The translations under genes and the position numbers were made by a program. From Bilabrum cf. latius (Eukaryota; Bigyra: Bicosoecida; Bigyra; Bicosoecida), in contig OZ237741.1 in NCBI GenBank assembly GCA_965178125.1, positions 434,001-498,000 of the forward strand: 64,000 bases of DNA. Direction: 5' to 3'. This document shows, one piece after another, positions 13,407-25,192 of the stretch. Within the stretch, counting starts at the first letter, position 1, and each line of letters begins with the position of its first letter. The notes below the pieces were generated by a model, which saw only the letters and a program-made list of their open reading frames with translations, had not been told where the DNA came from and ran no database searches.

Positions 13407-15887
13407 ATGTCAGATCTTAAACTGCAACAAGAACCTCTCCTTCGCGCCGATTTGCGGTTGCGAGAACCAGAAAGAGATAGCAAGGCACCTGCGGGGAAAC
13501 TACTGGTTGCCAAAGAACCCGTGGCCGAGGATACCACGCCAAAGAGCCGTCCGAATCGAAATAGCCTGACTTCCGCGGGCAAATCAGTTGCAGAAAGATC
13601 TGTTGCCGAAGGTACCTCGCCGTAGAGCAACCCGAGTCCCAAGCCTGATGGCGACGGTGATGAGGAGGACGGTGGAAAGCAGGTTCTGGGGATTGCTAGA
13701 TTGTGTGGGGAAGCAAGACCCTACTGGGGAAGAATGGGCATCGCAACTGTGTTCTTGATCATCACTACCCTATCCAATTTGGCGACTCCAGTGATTTTCG
13801 GTCGCATCGTGGACGTGTTGACTGGCAGTGGCGCCGAGGACGGCGACAAATCGACGCGCCACGGCGAGCTCGTGTTCAACGTGATCGTGCTGCTCGTCGT
13901 GGCGGTTGTGCAGGCCATTGCCACGTTTATCCGAGCGTACCTCTTCAACTCCAGCGGCGTCATGCTGGTCGCACAGCTCAGGCGGAAGCTGTACCAGCAC
14001 ATCATGCGCCAGGAGATTGCGTTCTTCGACCAGAACAAGACCGGCGAACTGCTGTCTCGATTAGGCGGTGACACCACTATGTTGAAGGACGCCGTCACAA
14101 CCAACGTGTCGATGGCGCTGAGAAACTTGGCAACGGTCCTGGGCGGGATCGTGTACCTGTTTCTCAAGTCGTGGAAGCTCGCCCTCGTCATGCTGGCTCT
14201 TGTGCCCACAGTGGCTGTGCTCGCAGTTATTTACGGTGGGTTCGTCAGGCAGCTCTCCAAAGACTCGAGGAAGGCGCTAGCAGACTCCTCCGAGGTCGCC
14301 GAGGAGAGCTTCACCCTTGTGCGTACGGTGCGCTCGTTCGCTGCCGAGGCGCGCATGTACGACAAGTACGCTGAGAAAGTGGACGAAACGGAGCGACTGG
14401 GCCTTTGCGTGGCGGCGTGCAGCGGCCTGTTCATGGGACTCGTCGGTCTGATCGCAACGGGGTGCTTCGCTGGGATCGTCTTCTACGGAGGCACGCTGGT
14501 GCTCTCGGGTAGCATCACGAGCGGTGTGCTCACCTCTTTCCTGCTCCTTGCCATCACCATCGGCGCTTCGATCGGCGGACTCGCCGCCCTCTTCGGCTCC
14601 CTAATGTCTGCTCTCGGTGCCAACGAGCGCGTCTTCGCCATCCTCGACAAGCAGCCCAGCATCCCACTCGGGGAGGACGACGGGCGCAAGGGGGCAGACG
14701 CTGCCGTGGCCATCAACGATACGGCATTCAGCTCGGTGGGTAGCATGCCCCAAGGAAGCCTCAACGGGGGGGCCATGTCTGGCTCTGGAGGCGGGGCCTC
14801 GCATATCGCGCCAGCCTCCGGGGGCGCGTCTGCACTTCGTCTCAGAGCTACCGGCGGCGCGTTGAGCGGAATGGAAGCGGGACAGCTGGGAATGTCCATG
14901 TCAACAGCGGACGTGGAGCAGACTATGGAGCAGCCTGCCCTGCTCTACACCCCAAAAGTGCCCTTCTCTGGCCGGGTGGATCTTCGCGACGTTTGGTTCA
15001 CGTATCCGACCCGCCCGGACACCCCAGTGCTAAGAGGAATCTCCTTATCGATTCTGCCGGGGCAGCAAGTCGCGCTCGTGGGCAGCTCGGGAGCAGGCAA
15101 GTCCACCGTAGCCCAGCTGCTGGAGCGGTTCTACGACATGACCTCTGGGCAAATACTCCTGGACGGCATCGACATTCGGAGACTGGACCCCGGATTCCTC
15201 CGAGCCTCTATCGGCATGGTCAGGCAGGAGCCCGTGCTGTTCGGTGGCAGCATCGGGGACAACATTCGCTTCGGACGGCCAGACGCAACGCAGGACCAGA
15301 TCGAGGAGGCCGCCAAGGTGGCGAACGCGCACGATTTCATCGTTGGGATGGCCGATGGCTACGACACGCTGTGTGGCGAGAAGGGCGTGCGCTTAAGCGG
15401 GGGGCAGAAGCAGAGGGTAGCCCTCGCTCGCGCAGTCATCAAGAACTGCGGTCTGCTAATCGCAGATGAGGCGTCGAGTGCGCTGGACGCCGAGAGCGAG
15501 GCGGTGGTGCTGGAGGCACTCAGCCGCGTCATGCGAGGTAAGTCTTCCTTGAGCATCGCGCATCGGCTGTCCACCGTCAGGGGCGCGGACGTGGTGTGCA
15601 TGCTGAGCAAAGGAGTGATCACTGCCAGCGGCTCCCACGAAGAACTCATGGGAAAGAGCGAGAGGTACAAGCAGCTCGTGCGCAGGCAGCTCGTGCACTC
15701 CGATACAGAGAGGGTGGCAGCTGGGCTCGGGCCCATCGCAGCTGCAGAGGAGGATGAGGAGGATGACGATGGGGAAGAGGAGCAAGGAGAGGGCACTGTG
15801 GACTAGGATGGCAAATCTTCCAGTAGTGGGGGCTCGCCAGGGGGTGCCGGTGGTGCGTCTGCCGCAGGACACTCGCTTGAACAGTGA
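13407..15887 (+). CDS. ABC half-transporter, ABCB/TAP type
   Basis: A membrane exporter powered by ATP; as a half-transporter it should work as a dimer. The substrate cannot be told. The protein is 826 residues and uninterrupted by introns. Residues about 100-435 form the six-helix type I ABC exporter membrane domain (DQNKTGELLSRL coupling region). After a low-complexity linker the nucleotide-binding domain runs from about 520. It has Walker A GSSGAGKST (about 557), Q-loop VRQEP, signature LSGGQKQR, Walker B LLIADEASSALD and H-loop AHRLSTV, so it looks catalytically intact. UAG codons at 13623-13625 and 15804-15806 lie in the unconserved N-terminal region and C-terminal tail. Under the standard code the protein would lose both ends. 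The true stop is TGA at 15885-15887. The start is the first in-frame ATG of the open stretch. The gene is convergent with the lyase gene. Confidence 0.9.
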
Positions 15888-16058
15888 TGCTTGTTAAACG
15901 CATAGATAGAGAAGGCTTGAAAGAAGCATAATGGCCCCAGATCTACGAGGCCTAGCGCAGCATCCGGACCATCTCTAGGTCTCGTGCTGGCTCCACTGTC
16001 CGCCCAAATCCGAACGTATGTACACTGACCACACAGCTCGTGCGGCTACCAACTCTCA

Positions 16059-18350
16059 TCATGCACCCCACGCGTCCAAGGGCTTGATACTAATGGATGC
16101 AGCGGCCTTGAGAGCATCAAGGGTCCGCCCAGCCACGGCATTCACGGACAACGTACCGTGCGCACCAACCACGTCGACAGGGTCGAACGACACTTCAATG
16201 CGGCTGATGCCATCGGAGGGATCCTGCGGAGGTAGCAGGTGGAGAGCGGTCACGTTCCAGGCCAACGGAGAGGTCCCTGCAGCAAGTGCGGGTGCGTCCA
16301 CCCACAGGCCGAGGTACAGCGTGCGCATGTCGCCTTGGGTTGAGTTCATCTTCACGGGGCCACCCATGAAGGCAGTAGCAGAGCGCGGGCCAGCCCAGGC
16401 AGAAGCCTCCGAAGGTTGTTCGAGACGAAGCACTGCCATGTCTGTCGCACTCCCTTGCAGCGGGATGCCAGCAACCGGGGTGGCCGTTGCCAGCGTGTGG
16501 GCATGCCACGAGACGGCCGGTCCGATGGCGCCGATGCTCACGCACTCCCACCCATCACACCCTTGGTCGTACGGATCAGAGGCACCCGACACTGGCACCA
16601 TCTCATCCCGGACGATGTGGATTCGCTCGCTTCCACCCGGGGTGCTGACAGTGCTGAGTGCGGCTCCTCGTAGCGTTGAGACGACACCCTGCCTCTGGTA
16701 GGCATTGGTGCTGTTGACCACTCCAAGCACGCCGTTTGGGAGCACTTTGGCCCCGGGGTCTTCCTTGTCGCTGAATGTGACCACGGAGCCGTTGCCCAGC
16801 CTGGACTGATCCATTCCTCCCAGCGTGATGACGTTGTGGCCCTCCGCTGACAGGCGGTAGTAGTTGAATCGCTGCTTGCCAAAGTAGCCCTGGAGATCGT
16901 ACGTGTCGTGCCCGTTGTCGATGATAAACCGGGCGCCTTGTGAGTCGAGGACAAAAGATCCTACGTCCATGTGCCCGTGGTTGTTGTGCGCGTCATCCGC
17001 ATCGTCGTACGTGTTGCAGCCACCCTTCATCGCGATGTAGGAAACTTCGCGGTGTGTGCTGGCAGAGTCGTTCACGAACGGGTAGGACCACGAGTCGCGC
17101 AGAAATACCATGTTTTTCTTCAGAAAGCGGTCCCCGGCAGCACGCGAGTCGCCGGGAGCTGGCTTCGAGTTGAACTGCCTGGACGCTGGCAGGCTTTGGA
17201 GTGGATCCTGGCCGGCCTTGTAGTTGGGGTCGAAGAAAAGGAGCGCTTTGTGATCCGGGGAGGCCAGCCCCTAGCCCACCAGCTGCGCCGCCCAGTACGA
17301 GTACTCCGGCTTGTTGAATCGAGTGGCGGCGTAGTGCATGGACCAGCTCTCTCCGTCAGTCTAGACTTCTCCCGTATCTGCCCAGTTGAAGTACTGCAGC
17401 ACTGGGTAAGGGGAGACGGAATAGATGGGGTACAGGCCTGACTTGTCCACCGCGTGGTCTTCCAAGCGGCCCAGCACCTCGTCGGATCCGATCGCACTCC
17501 GGAGGGCTGCAGAAGCGTAGAACAGAAATGCGCACGCATAGTTGTGGTAGGACGGACCCTCGAACCAGATCCCGTCCGGTGCGTAGTTTTCGATTGCAGC
17601 CCCCATGCCGCGGTGCACGGCGGCATCGAAGAGCCTGTCTACGACGCCGCGCTGCGTGCGATTGTTCACGTCTCCTGATACGGCCAGCGTACCCACTACG
17701 AAGCCTCCGTTAGTCACCAGGTTCCAGTTGCCAGGATCTTGAGTGAACCATTTGGCCTCCCTGTGGGCCGCCAGTCCGAAGCGAAGACCTTTGTCCACGA
17801 TAATGCTTCGGATGGTCGCCCGTTCCTCCGAGGACATAAAGTCCCAGAGCTGGTCGTACGCAAAGCTCATGCCCTGCGTCAGCTCGGCCACGTCGAGCTA
17901 GTGGCCGGGATTCCAGGTTGGGTAGCTCCCGGCGTTCATGGCTTCAGCCACAGCTCTACGAGCGAAAGAAGTCGAGTTGGCATCGGAAGTATATGGTCTG
18001 ATACAGTCAGGAAAGGGGCTATTTTTGGACTCGAAAGACTGCATGATGCGCGCAGAGATAGAAAGCTGCTGCAATCGGGCCTCAATGTTTCGAGCAGCCC
18101 CTAGCATGCCACCATCCCCATGGATGCCCGGCCAGGGCAGCACAGGCTCAGACAGTAACTGAACTGCCTCATGAAAAGTGGCGTTGCAATGTATCGATGC
18201 CACCGGATCTCCTATTTGGAGCAGCGAGTGGATCGTATCCAGCCGATCTTTGTCAAGCATTATGCGACCAGGGTGAGAGGGGAGAGCTGGGATCTCAGCA
18301 TAGACCCGAAATAATAGCAGTGTACCCCCCAGTATGGCAGCCCTGCTCAT
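16059..18350 (-). CDS. Secreted heparinase II/III-like polysaccharide lyase
   Basis: Members of the heparinase II/III-like superfamily cleave acidic polysaccharides (heparin, alginate, exo-uronates) by beta-elimination; the substrate here is unknown. The chosen ATG (18350-18348) begins a hydrophobic signal peptide (RAAILGGTLLLF). An alpha/alpha toroid follows (LDVAELTQGMSFAYDQLWDF, then GNWNLVTNGGFV). The beta-sandwich domain carries the diagnostic NHGHMDVGSF (about residue 455), then YDLQGYF and YYRLSAEGHN. The length is 763 residues, single exon, ending at TGA 16061-16059. Three in-frame UAGs occur at 17892-17894, 17361-17363 and 17271-17273. The first precedes LDVAE, where homologues often have an aromatic residue, making it the least supportive site for Gln. 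The neighbour on the other side is a divergent flagellar gene 169 bp away. Confidence 0.88.
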
Positions 18351-18519
18351 GATGCCTCCTGAAACAGCCAGAATGAAAACTAGATCTAGTTGCCGTTCGC
18401 ATTCATCATGACGAACACCTTGTGACATTTCATCAACTGACACACACATCGTCGTCGCCAGAAGAGGCACCCAGTTCGTTACGTACGTTTAAACCAACTT
18501 GCAAATGGGATTTTCATAA
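18351..18519. promoter_or_regulatory. Divergent intergenic region, lyase / SHIPPO-like gene
   Basis: Only 169 bases separate two divergent ATGs, so promoter elements for both genes must lie here or inside the 5' ends. No specific element was recognised. Confidence 0.35.
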
Positions 18520-20193
18520 ATGCCAGGAAGGAAGCGCAGCGAATTCAGATTCAACGCCGCTCTCGCTGTCTAGCAAGCTGAGCTTGTTCAGCTCATCGCA
18601 AAGGAAAGCCTGGCGGGAGGCAAAGCGAAAGGCAAAGCATGGTCCGACTTAGATCGACTTCATAAGCGAGCATAGGTTGCTCAGCCACGAGCTGTCTCCA
18701 TTGAGAATGTTGACCCGAACAGCATCGCTGGGCGTGCGAGGCGCAAGTACGGGACCGCAAGAACATTTGGCAAGCCTAAGGGTGGGTCCACATTGTAGTC
18801 GTAGCCTAGATCTACGCGAATACGCTGTCTTCCTATCACACAGCTGCCAGATGCCAGGAGACTTCCTTCAGCTGCTTCGGGCACGAGTCGCCACAACAGG
18901 GTAGAGTCCAAGCGCGGGGACAGCGATGATGTCGTCGCCGCAGCAAGAAATGCATCCAAAAGTGCTCCGTCATGGTCCATTGCCCCAAGACGACGGCCGC
19001 CAGAAGACATTCGAAGAGAGCGGGAGGCGGCGCAGTCGTCCGCTGCGGCGGCAGCACCGGGACGGTCGAGCTTAGGCCACCAGCCGCTCAGCACAAAAAC
19101 ATCTGCGCCCGCGCCCAGCTTTTCAAAGCTAGGCAGAGACCGGGCTGCGCGAGCTCTCGCTGCTGGGTCGCTCGATACGCCCAGCGCGCAGCACTACCAC
19201 CCGAACGACGCTGCCACTTCGACCGTTCGGACAGCCAGGGCAGCTCGCCTTGCTGGCAGGACTGGCAGCCCGTCCCACTCGCAGTCTATGATACTAAAAG
19301 GTGCCCACGCAGTTCCCGGTCCGGGACACTATGCAGTGGCCCCAGGGCAGGGCCCCCAGGTGCTCAGCAGCAGGAGGAGTGCGCCGGGGGTGAGCTTCGG
19401 AGCCGGGTTCGTCGCGCCCTCATCCTCATCCTACTAGTCCTAGGCCTAGTCCTCATCCTCTTCGCTACACGCACAATCGCAAACGCGAAGAGAAGGAAGA
19501 AATGGCAGGGCTGGTGGCTCGCTTTCGTCGGCGCCACCTCCCCCCATCGGGGGCCGTGGTTTCGGCAGCAGCACCAGCACGCCCGCAACAGGCGGGTTCC
19601 GAGGTAGCCAGAGCCTGTCGAGCCTTGGCGCAAGTTACGTGATGAATGCCAGTGGAGCTTCTAGAGTGCCCCCTGCACAGCGTACCAGCGGGAAAACATC
19701 GCTGGCAGCTTCCATGGGCCCGGGGGGTAGACCACCCGCGGGGCTAGATCTAGATCTTGGGCGCGGGTCTCATGAGCGGGGGGGTAGGCACCGGAGTGGG
19801 GGGGGGCTGGGGGGATGGGTGGGTGTGGAGAACGAGGAACAGGGCTGGGACCTGTGCGAGCCTCCCGCTCGGCGGGCGAGGAGAGCAGCAAAGGCAGTGT
19901 AGGAGGGCGAGTCTGCAGAGCTGGCTTAGAGGATGAGGATCAGGAAGTTGCAGCAGGATCGGCTGGTGGCGGCTCGCAATGCCAGGTAGCCCCTGCCGCC
20001 GCGCCGGAGGCAACCAGCAGCAAGGCCCGGGAATAGTTTGGTATCACGGTCTAATTAGACAGGGCATGGTACTGCTGATAGCGCCAGGGAACAACGGGCG
20101 GGCGAAGAAGACGTGCACGTTCTCGCCGACAGGGTGCTGGCAGAGTCCGCGAGGTATCTAGATGGTCTGAATCCGACAGAGCATGGCTCGTGA
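18520..20193 (+). CDS. SHIPPO/ODF3 (STPG)-type repeat protein, probably axonemal
   Basis: SHIPPO proteins are flagellar microtubule-associated proteins made of short Pro-Gly-Pro repeats. Exon 1 is 18520-18781 and exon 2 is 18851-20193 with a 69-nt intron (donor GTGGGT); this intron is inferred from the frame change. The 534-residue protein shows SAPSWSIAPR, SAPAPSFSKLGRD, TPSAQHY, VPGPGHYAV and SAPGVSFGAG, alternating as in ODF3-type repeats. Nine in-frame UAGs break the reading (18571, 18673, 19435, 19441, 19447, 19900, 19927, 19987, 20056), so the standard code shows no long ORF in the correct frame. Read with Gln, 19432-19490 gives a Ser/Gln run in keeping with its neighbouring Gln codons. 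The last part contains a charged helix (RMRIRKLQQDRLVAARNAR). Stop is TGA 20191-20193. Coding status is well supported; the repeat-family name is an inference from motif pattern. Confidence 0.68.
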
Positions 20194-20380
20194 GGAGCAA
20201 AATGTGCTATTGGCTGAATTAAGACTATGCTTGGTGTTCTGCATGCTAGGAAGGAGCAATGGGGGACTCAGCAGCAGCCGCACGGCTTTGCCCGGTTGCC
20301 CCGGGCAGTCGTTTGTCGGGTTGTTCCGGCTTGGCAGCCGCTCTCCCACTCGGCTTTTCAACCGCCATTTGTGAGATACC

Positions 20381-23300
20381 ATGTACATAGACAAGCTTAA
20401 ACTGCACCATGAAATCGTTGCACTTGCAGCGGGACTTGCTCTGGCTGGCTTTATGTTCCTGCTTGCGGTGTATGGAGCACGCTGGTGCTTGTACGCGGTA
20501 ACGTGCCAGTGCTGTTGCAGTGGGGTCGCCCGTAAGGAAGCAGAGTTGTCTCGTCGTAGCAAATTGCTTGGCAAGCTCATACTTCATGATAATCTTGCTG
20601 CAGCGTAGGCGAATCGGCTTCTCGGGGCCCGTGCGGGGTAGCCGTAGAGAGCGGCTGACATGTTGCAGAATTCCCAAGCTTTGACCACCGCCTTGGCCGA
20701 CTCGACGTCTATGGCCGAGGTGAGGCAAGCTGTTGTAGGTACAAGATCAACTAGCTGGTGCGTAGATGATGCTGTCGGTTGCGTTGCAGCTTGTGCATCA
20801 TGCGGAGGTTCGTGCGTCGAGTGTTGCGCCTCGTATGCATTGCCTGTTGGTGGCCATGGTCAGCAAGACGGCTTAGATTTTTACCACTGGCATGATGGTG
20901 GTCCACTTGTTCCACCTGAATTGGTGGTAGACGAGCGTTCCGTTCCGAGAAGCGGTAGGTCAGCGCGGAAGAGATCATCAGGATACCCAGCGTTTCGCGC
21001 AGCCAAGTCGGCGGCTAGATTGCCACAGACTGGATCCTTGCGGTCATGGCCTGTACTATGTGCAGCACTTACATTGCTATCGGTTGCTTTTGCTGTGCTC
21101 TACATCGTAAAGCGAATCGAAGACGTGGAGAATGCGGCGATTCTGCTCGAAGACGGAGCCACGAGTCAACTCGAGCTCGGCAAGTCGATTCTAAAGAGCT
21201 GGCCAGACGGAATCGTCGGTGTCGTATCACACAATGGCGCCGTGGCAATCACGACGACGAAAGATCTCGACCTAGACGGCTTCATGTCCAGAAGGGATGT
21301 CTAGTCTTCGAGCGAGACCGGCAGAGACCTCAAGAAAGCAATACGACGAGCAAAGGCTGGGGTGTCGTTACCAAAGGGTATCATTCAGGGTTTCAAGTCC
21401 TCCCGGTGGCACAAAGACGGCGAAGGCAGGTTTCGTGTGCCTCTCGAACTCCCGGCTAGCGCGTTGCTCGGGGTATCTCCAGCATGCTAGTACGCCGAGG
21501 ATGTTAGCATGGATGGCAGGTTGCAGGCATGCAGGACATTGAATGCAGTGAGCAGACTGCTGAGTGAGGTTCCTTGGGCTGGAATTAACGATAAGAGGCA
21601 GGCGGTAGCCAGGCTCGTGGCCTCGAACGGCAACGCTTGCAATCTCGAAGACAAGACGTCCAGTCGGTTCTCGAGGCATCGCCGGCGCGGGACTCGCGCT
21701 CCTCCGAAGGGGCAGTCAAACAAGGCGCTAAAGATTGCATGTTCCTACTTGGGTTCACAGCAGACCCGAATGGCTGCAGTGTCAGCAGCTGTGGATCAGC
21801 GCCTGCTGTCACCGCTGGCCATGCAGGTACTGCAAGACCACTGGCGGGGCAGCAGCCATGCCCTCCAGCTGATAGAGTCAGGTACAGCAGAGACTCCAGC
21901 TCTAGTTTTTGGTCTTTCCAACGCTACCGCAACGTCTAAGTCCCAACTAGACCGTATCACGGGCCCTGGAGCTGACTTGCCGCCGTCAGGGACGACCACG
22001 GCGGCGACAGAGATTCTGTTGCAGTCACCGGCGAGCATCAGGCTTCGTCTGATCCGCAGGATGTCGGAGCTTTTCGACAATTTTGCTCTGCTGCAGGCAT
22101 AGCCAGCCGTGTGCCAGGGTAACCCGCAGGCTGGCCCGTTTTCATGGGAATTCGAGCACGTCGAGGTCGACGAGGCGTTCTAGAGACTCGGTACCATGCA
22201 CCCGAGCCAGGTTGCGAGAGGCAGTGAGCGCCCTAGCCACTTTCCGCCTTCTGATCACGGTGCTAAGGCATCATTCAAAGACCCAGCAATCAATGAATCG
22301 AGCGTTCTTGATGTGTTGATGCGGGAACCCCTCGCTCTCATAGACGAGCTTCAGCAGGCTGTGCGAAAGCGCAGCGATGCAAAATAGTTGCCGTAGCAAG
22401 AAGACCCCATCTGGTCTAAGATAGGAGAGCACTTGGACGGGTATAGTCAGCTGTTTTCACAAGCGCTGCACGGGCGTGATGGTTTTATCGCCATGGAAGC
22501 TGCCAGAAGGCGACGCAAGCGGGATGCACCTCTCGTGGAAGCGAACCTGCAGGCAATCCAGGCCGCCCAAAGGTAGGCCAGCGATGATCGCGCCCAAATG
22601 GAGGAAACAATGGCAAATGGGGGCATTTGGAGGGCCATTGGTGGCCTCCCGCGCGGACCAGGAGCTACTCACGACCTCCTCCAGTCCATGTGCACCGATC
22701 TTGGTGGTCTCAGTGCATCATCCGACGACAAGACTAGATCTACTGGTGGTTTTGCCCGTCTCCATCGCGAGTTCTTTCTATTGGCGGGACTCGAGGTACC
22801 AGATCCATTGCCGCAAGTTGGGCTTCCCCGCTTGTTGTGTACCAAGCCAAAGCTCGAATAGTCCATCGAGCAGTTGGAGAAGACGCTGGCGATTGGCCGG
22901 TCACGCGATGGCAGTGAAGTTCGGTCCAGCCTTGTTTCGATAGTAGCCCTGGCTGTAACTTTGTTGACAACAAGTAGTGTGGTAGGCGAAGTGTGGTTAT
23001 AGGCTGCATATGTGATGTTCTGGTCTGCGTGCTGCCATCTGTCCCTGTTTCCGTGGACCTACTTCACAGACGGACCCTCATGCTGTGAGACGTTGCAAGG
23101 CAGCATGATAGAGTTGAGGAGGCAAGGTAGAACCAGCTGGTTGGCCACTGCTGCTCGCGTGGCGCAGCTGGGAGTTGATAGCTCCAGTGTGGTGGCTTAG
23201 GAAGCTTCGTCTGCCGGTGTGGCACAAGGTTTGAACGAGAGCATCCGCAAGGCTGCAGAATCGCTTGATACGACGAAGCCGACACCGCAGCAGCTCGCTG

Positions 23301-25051
23301 CATCGGCAACCAAGGCAATGCAAGCAATTCGATTGGCCGGTCTTCCCCTGCCGGATACTCTCGTGGCTCCGTTGCCTGACCAATCCATGCGAGGGTCAAA
23401 CAACCACACGCCTGCCGGCTCCACAGTGCGAGATTCAGACGTTGATGACGACTTGGATGAACCAGACACGTACGATGGACACGGGGCTTCGATGGTCAGT
23501 GCAATTACACCGCTGGGACCAAGACTGGAAGGAAATTAGCGTGTGTCGCTGTCTTTGTCTACTTTGCAAGGTGTTTGGCTGGACCCTTCGGAGGCTAGTG
23601 CCTACGGCGTGTTCGCTGGCCGGGTCCCTCACAGAGTGTTGAAACCCGCCGTAATGATGCCACTGTTTTCGGCATCAATGTTCTTGTACGGGCTTGTTGT
23701 CCTTCTTTCAGCGTGTGGCGACTTAGCATGGGTGGTGACGGTCCGCTCCGCACATGACTAGCTCCGCTCTTAGCACGTTGATTTGATCGCAAGGATGGAG
23801 CAGGCTGAGCTACAAGATATAGCGACAAGCAGCGGGCTACGTGACCCTTTGGATGCAATATCGCCAGCTGTGGCGAGCCGTGTACTGTGGTCGCTACCTG
23901 CTTCACAAACAGAGTACAGTATTGCAGCAGGTCCTGCTGGTACGAGGAGCTATGCGCAAGAGGCAATCCGATACGGACTCTTTGACAGACGTGGACGGCA
24001 TATTTCGGCCGCAGGAACGGCTTTGGCCAATCCGTTGCAGGCGACCCAGTTTGCAGCGATCAAGCTGATGACCAGCCTAGGCAGCTTGCTGGGGCTCCAA
24101 GGGGAGCTCGTGCTGTCGGGCTCGAGCCACTTTCGGCTCGGACACAGGAAGCATGCGTCGCACTCGTACGGATACAGCAGCGAGTCTGATGCACTGGTGG
24201 AATAGTAGGTTTAGGCCATTCAGGAGGCCGATTTGACGACTGGAATCGACGCAGGCACAGGACTCGATCGAACAGCGGGCGCATTGGTGCCCGCACTCGA
24301 GTGGCAGTACAGGGCGGCGTTATAGTCGAACGAACACGATGCGCTGAAATACAGCGGTGTCCTACACCTCCGAGCCTTGCAGCTGCAAACCATTATCTTG
24401 AGGAAGAGCATCGAGCGGCTGCAAGAGGAGCTCCAAGGCACTGCAGACTTGTGGTGGGAGTCGGGCCGCTTGCAGCATCTGGCAAACAGCGCAGCTGCAC
24501 AGGCTCAAGCCAACGGGTTGGTGGAGGTCAACCTAGAAGTTGCTATTGCTGATGCGGCCAGGCGCAGCGGTGTTCCCGACGCTGTTTAGTTTACCAAGAT
24601 TGCCACGTCGGCTGGAAGTCGGTGGAGAGCGGCTGCTGAGCAGTGCTTTGCTGCAGGCGAACTAACCTCGTACTCTGGGTCCGAAAAGTATGGTTCCGCG
24701 CCTCCGATTATTGTCGAACCGCAACGCGATCCCAAGCAACAAAGTATCTGGATCAACAGTGCCCTTCGCAGTGCCGTATCGTTTGGAGCGGGCACCGTCC
24801 TAGCAAACACGAGGGTGATGGGGGTTGTGGTGCCTATCATTGTCTCGCAAGTGGCCATCCTGTTCCTCTGGCGCGGCCAGCGGCTCGAGTGGGCCGCATG
24901 GCAGCTCCGGCTGCTACGGTGGTACGCGCTGGCGGTGCAGCGGGGTGTTCAGGTGGCTCAGGCGGAGCATGAGCTGGGCGAGTCTAGCACCGTGAAAGCC
25001 AGCACGACACCAAACGGAACGCAGGATGGGATCGTAGATAACGTCAATTGA
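20381..25051 (+). CDS. Large multi-pass membrane protein of unknown function
   Basis: I do not recognise this protein. One continuous frame of 1,556 residues runs from ATG 20381 (in-frame TGA just upstream) to TGA 25049-25051, with about 21 UAG codons and no TAA or TGA inside. Hydrophobic segments lie near residues 12-36 (followed by a Cys-rich CQCCCSG), 220-245, 848-905 (one or two), 1088-1120 and 1477-1497. They are separated by long, mostly polar loops with helical, Gln-rich stretches. The layout of about five membrane spans with two large loops and a Cys-rich turn after the first is reminiscent of prominins, but I see no sequence motif that proves this. Three UAGs fall within five codons at 24203-24217, reading VEQQVQAIQEA as a plausible helix. 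It lies 187 bp downstream of the SHIPPO-like gene and is convergent with the Pol5-like gene. Confidence 0.75.
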
Positions 25052-25192
25052 ACGAGATTCTGATAGGCCTAGCAGGATGCAGTGAGTGAAGCGATCCACT
25101 CAACGTGCCCATCCGGGATGCCGGATTCATGGATCGTGCTGATGTTGAAAGCAACATTAGATATTAATTGGAAATATTGTCGTGTGTGCCAC

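Noticed and set aside
18681-19094. Minus-strand 138-codon ORF with a protein-like sequence ending in TGA
   Set aside because: It is antisense to the SHIPPO-like gene, has no ATG at its start, and the plus-strand reading shows repeats and continues coherently for 534 codons when UAG is Gln.
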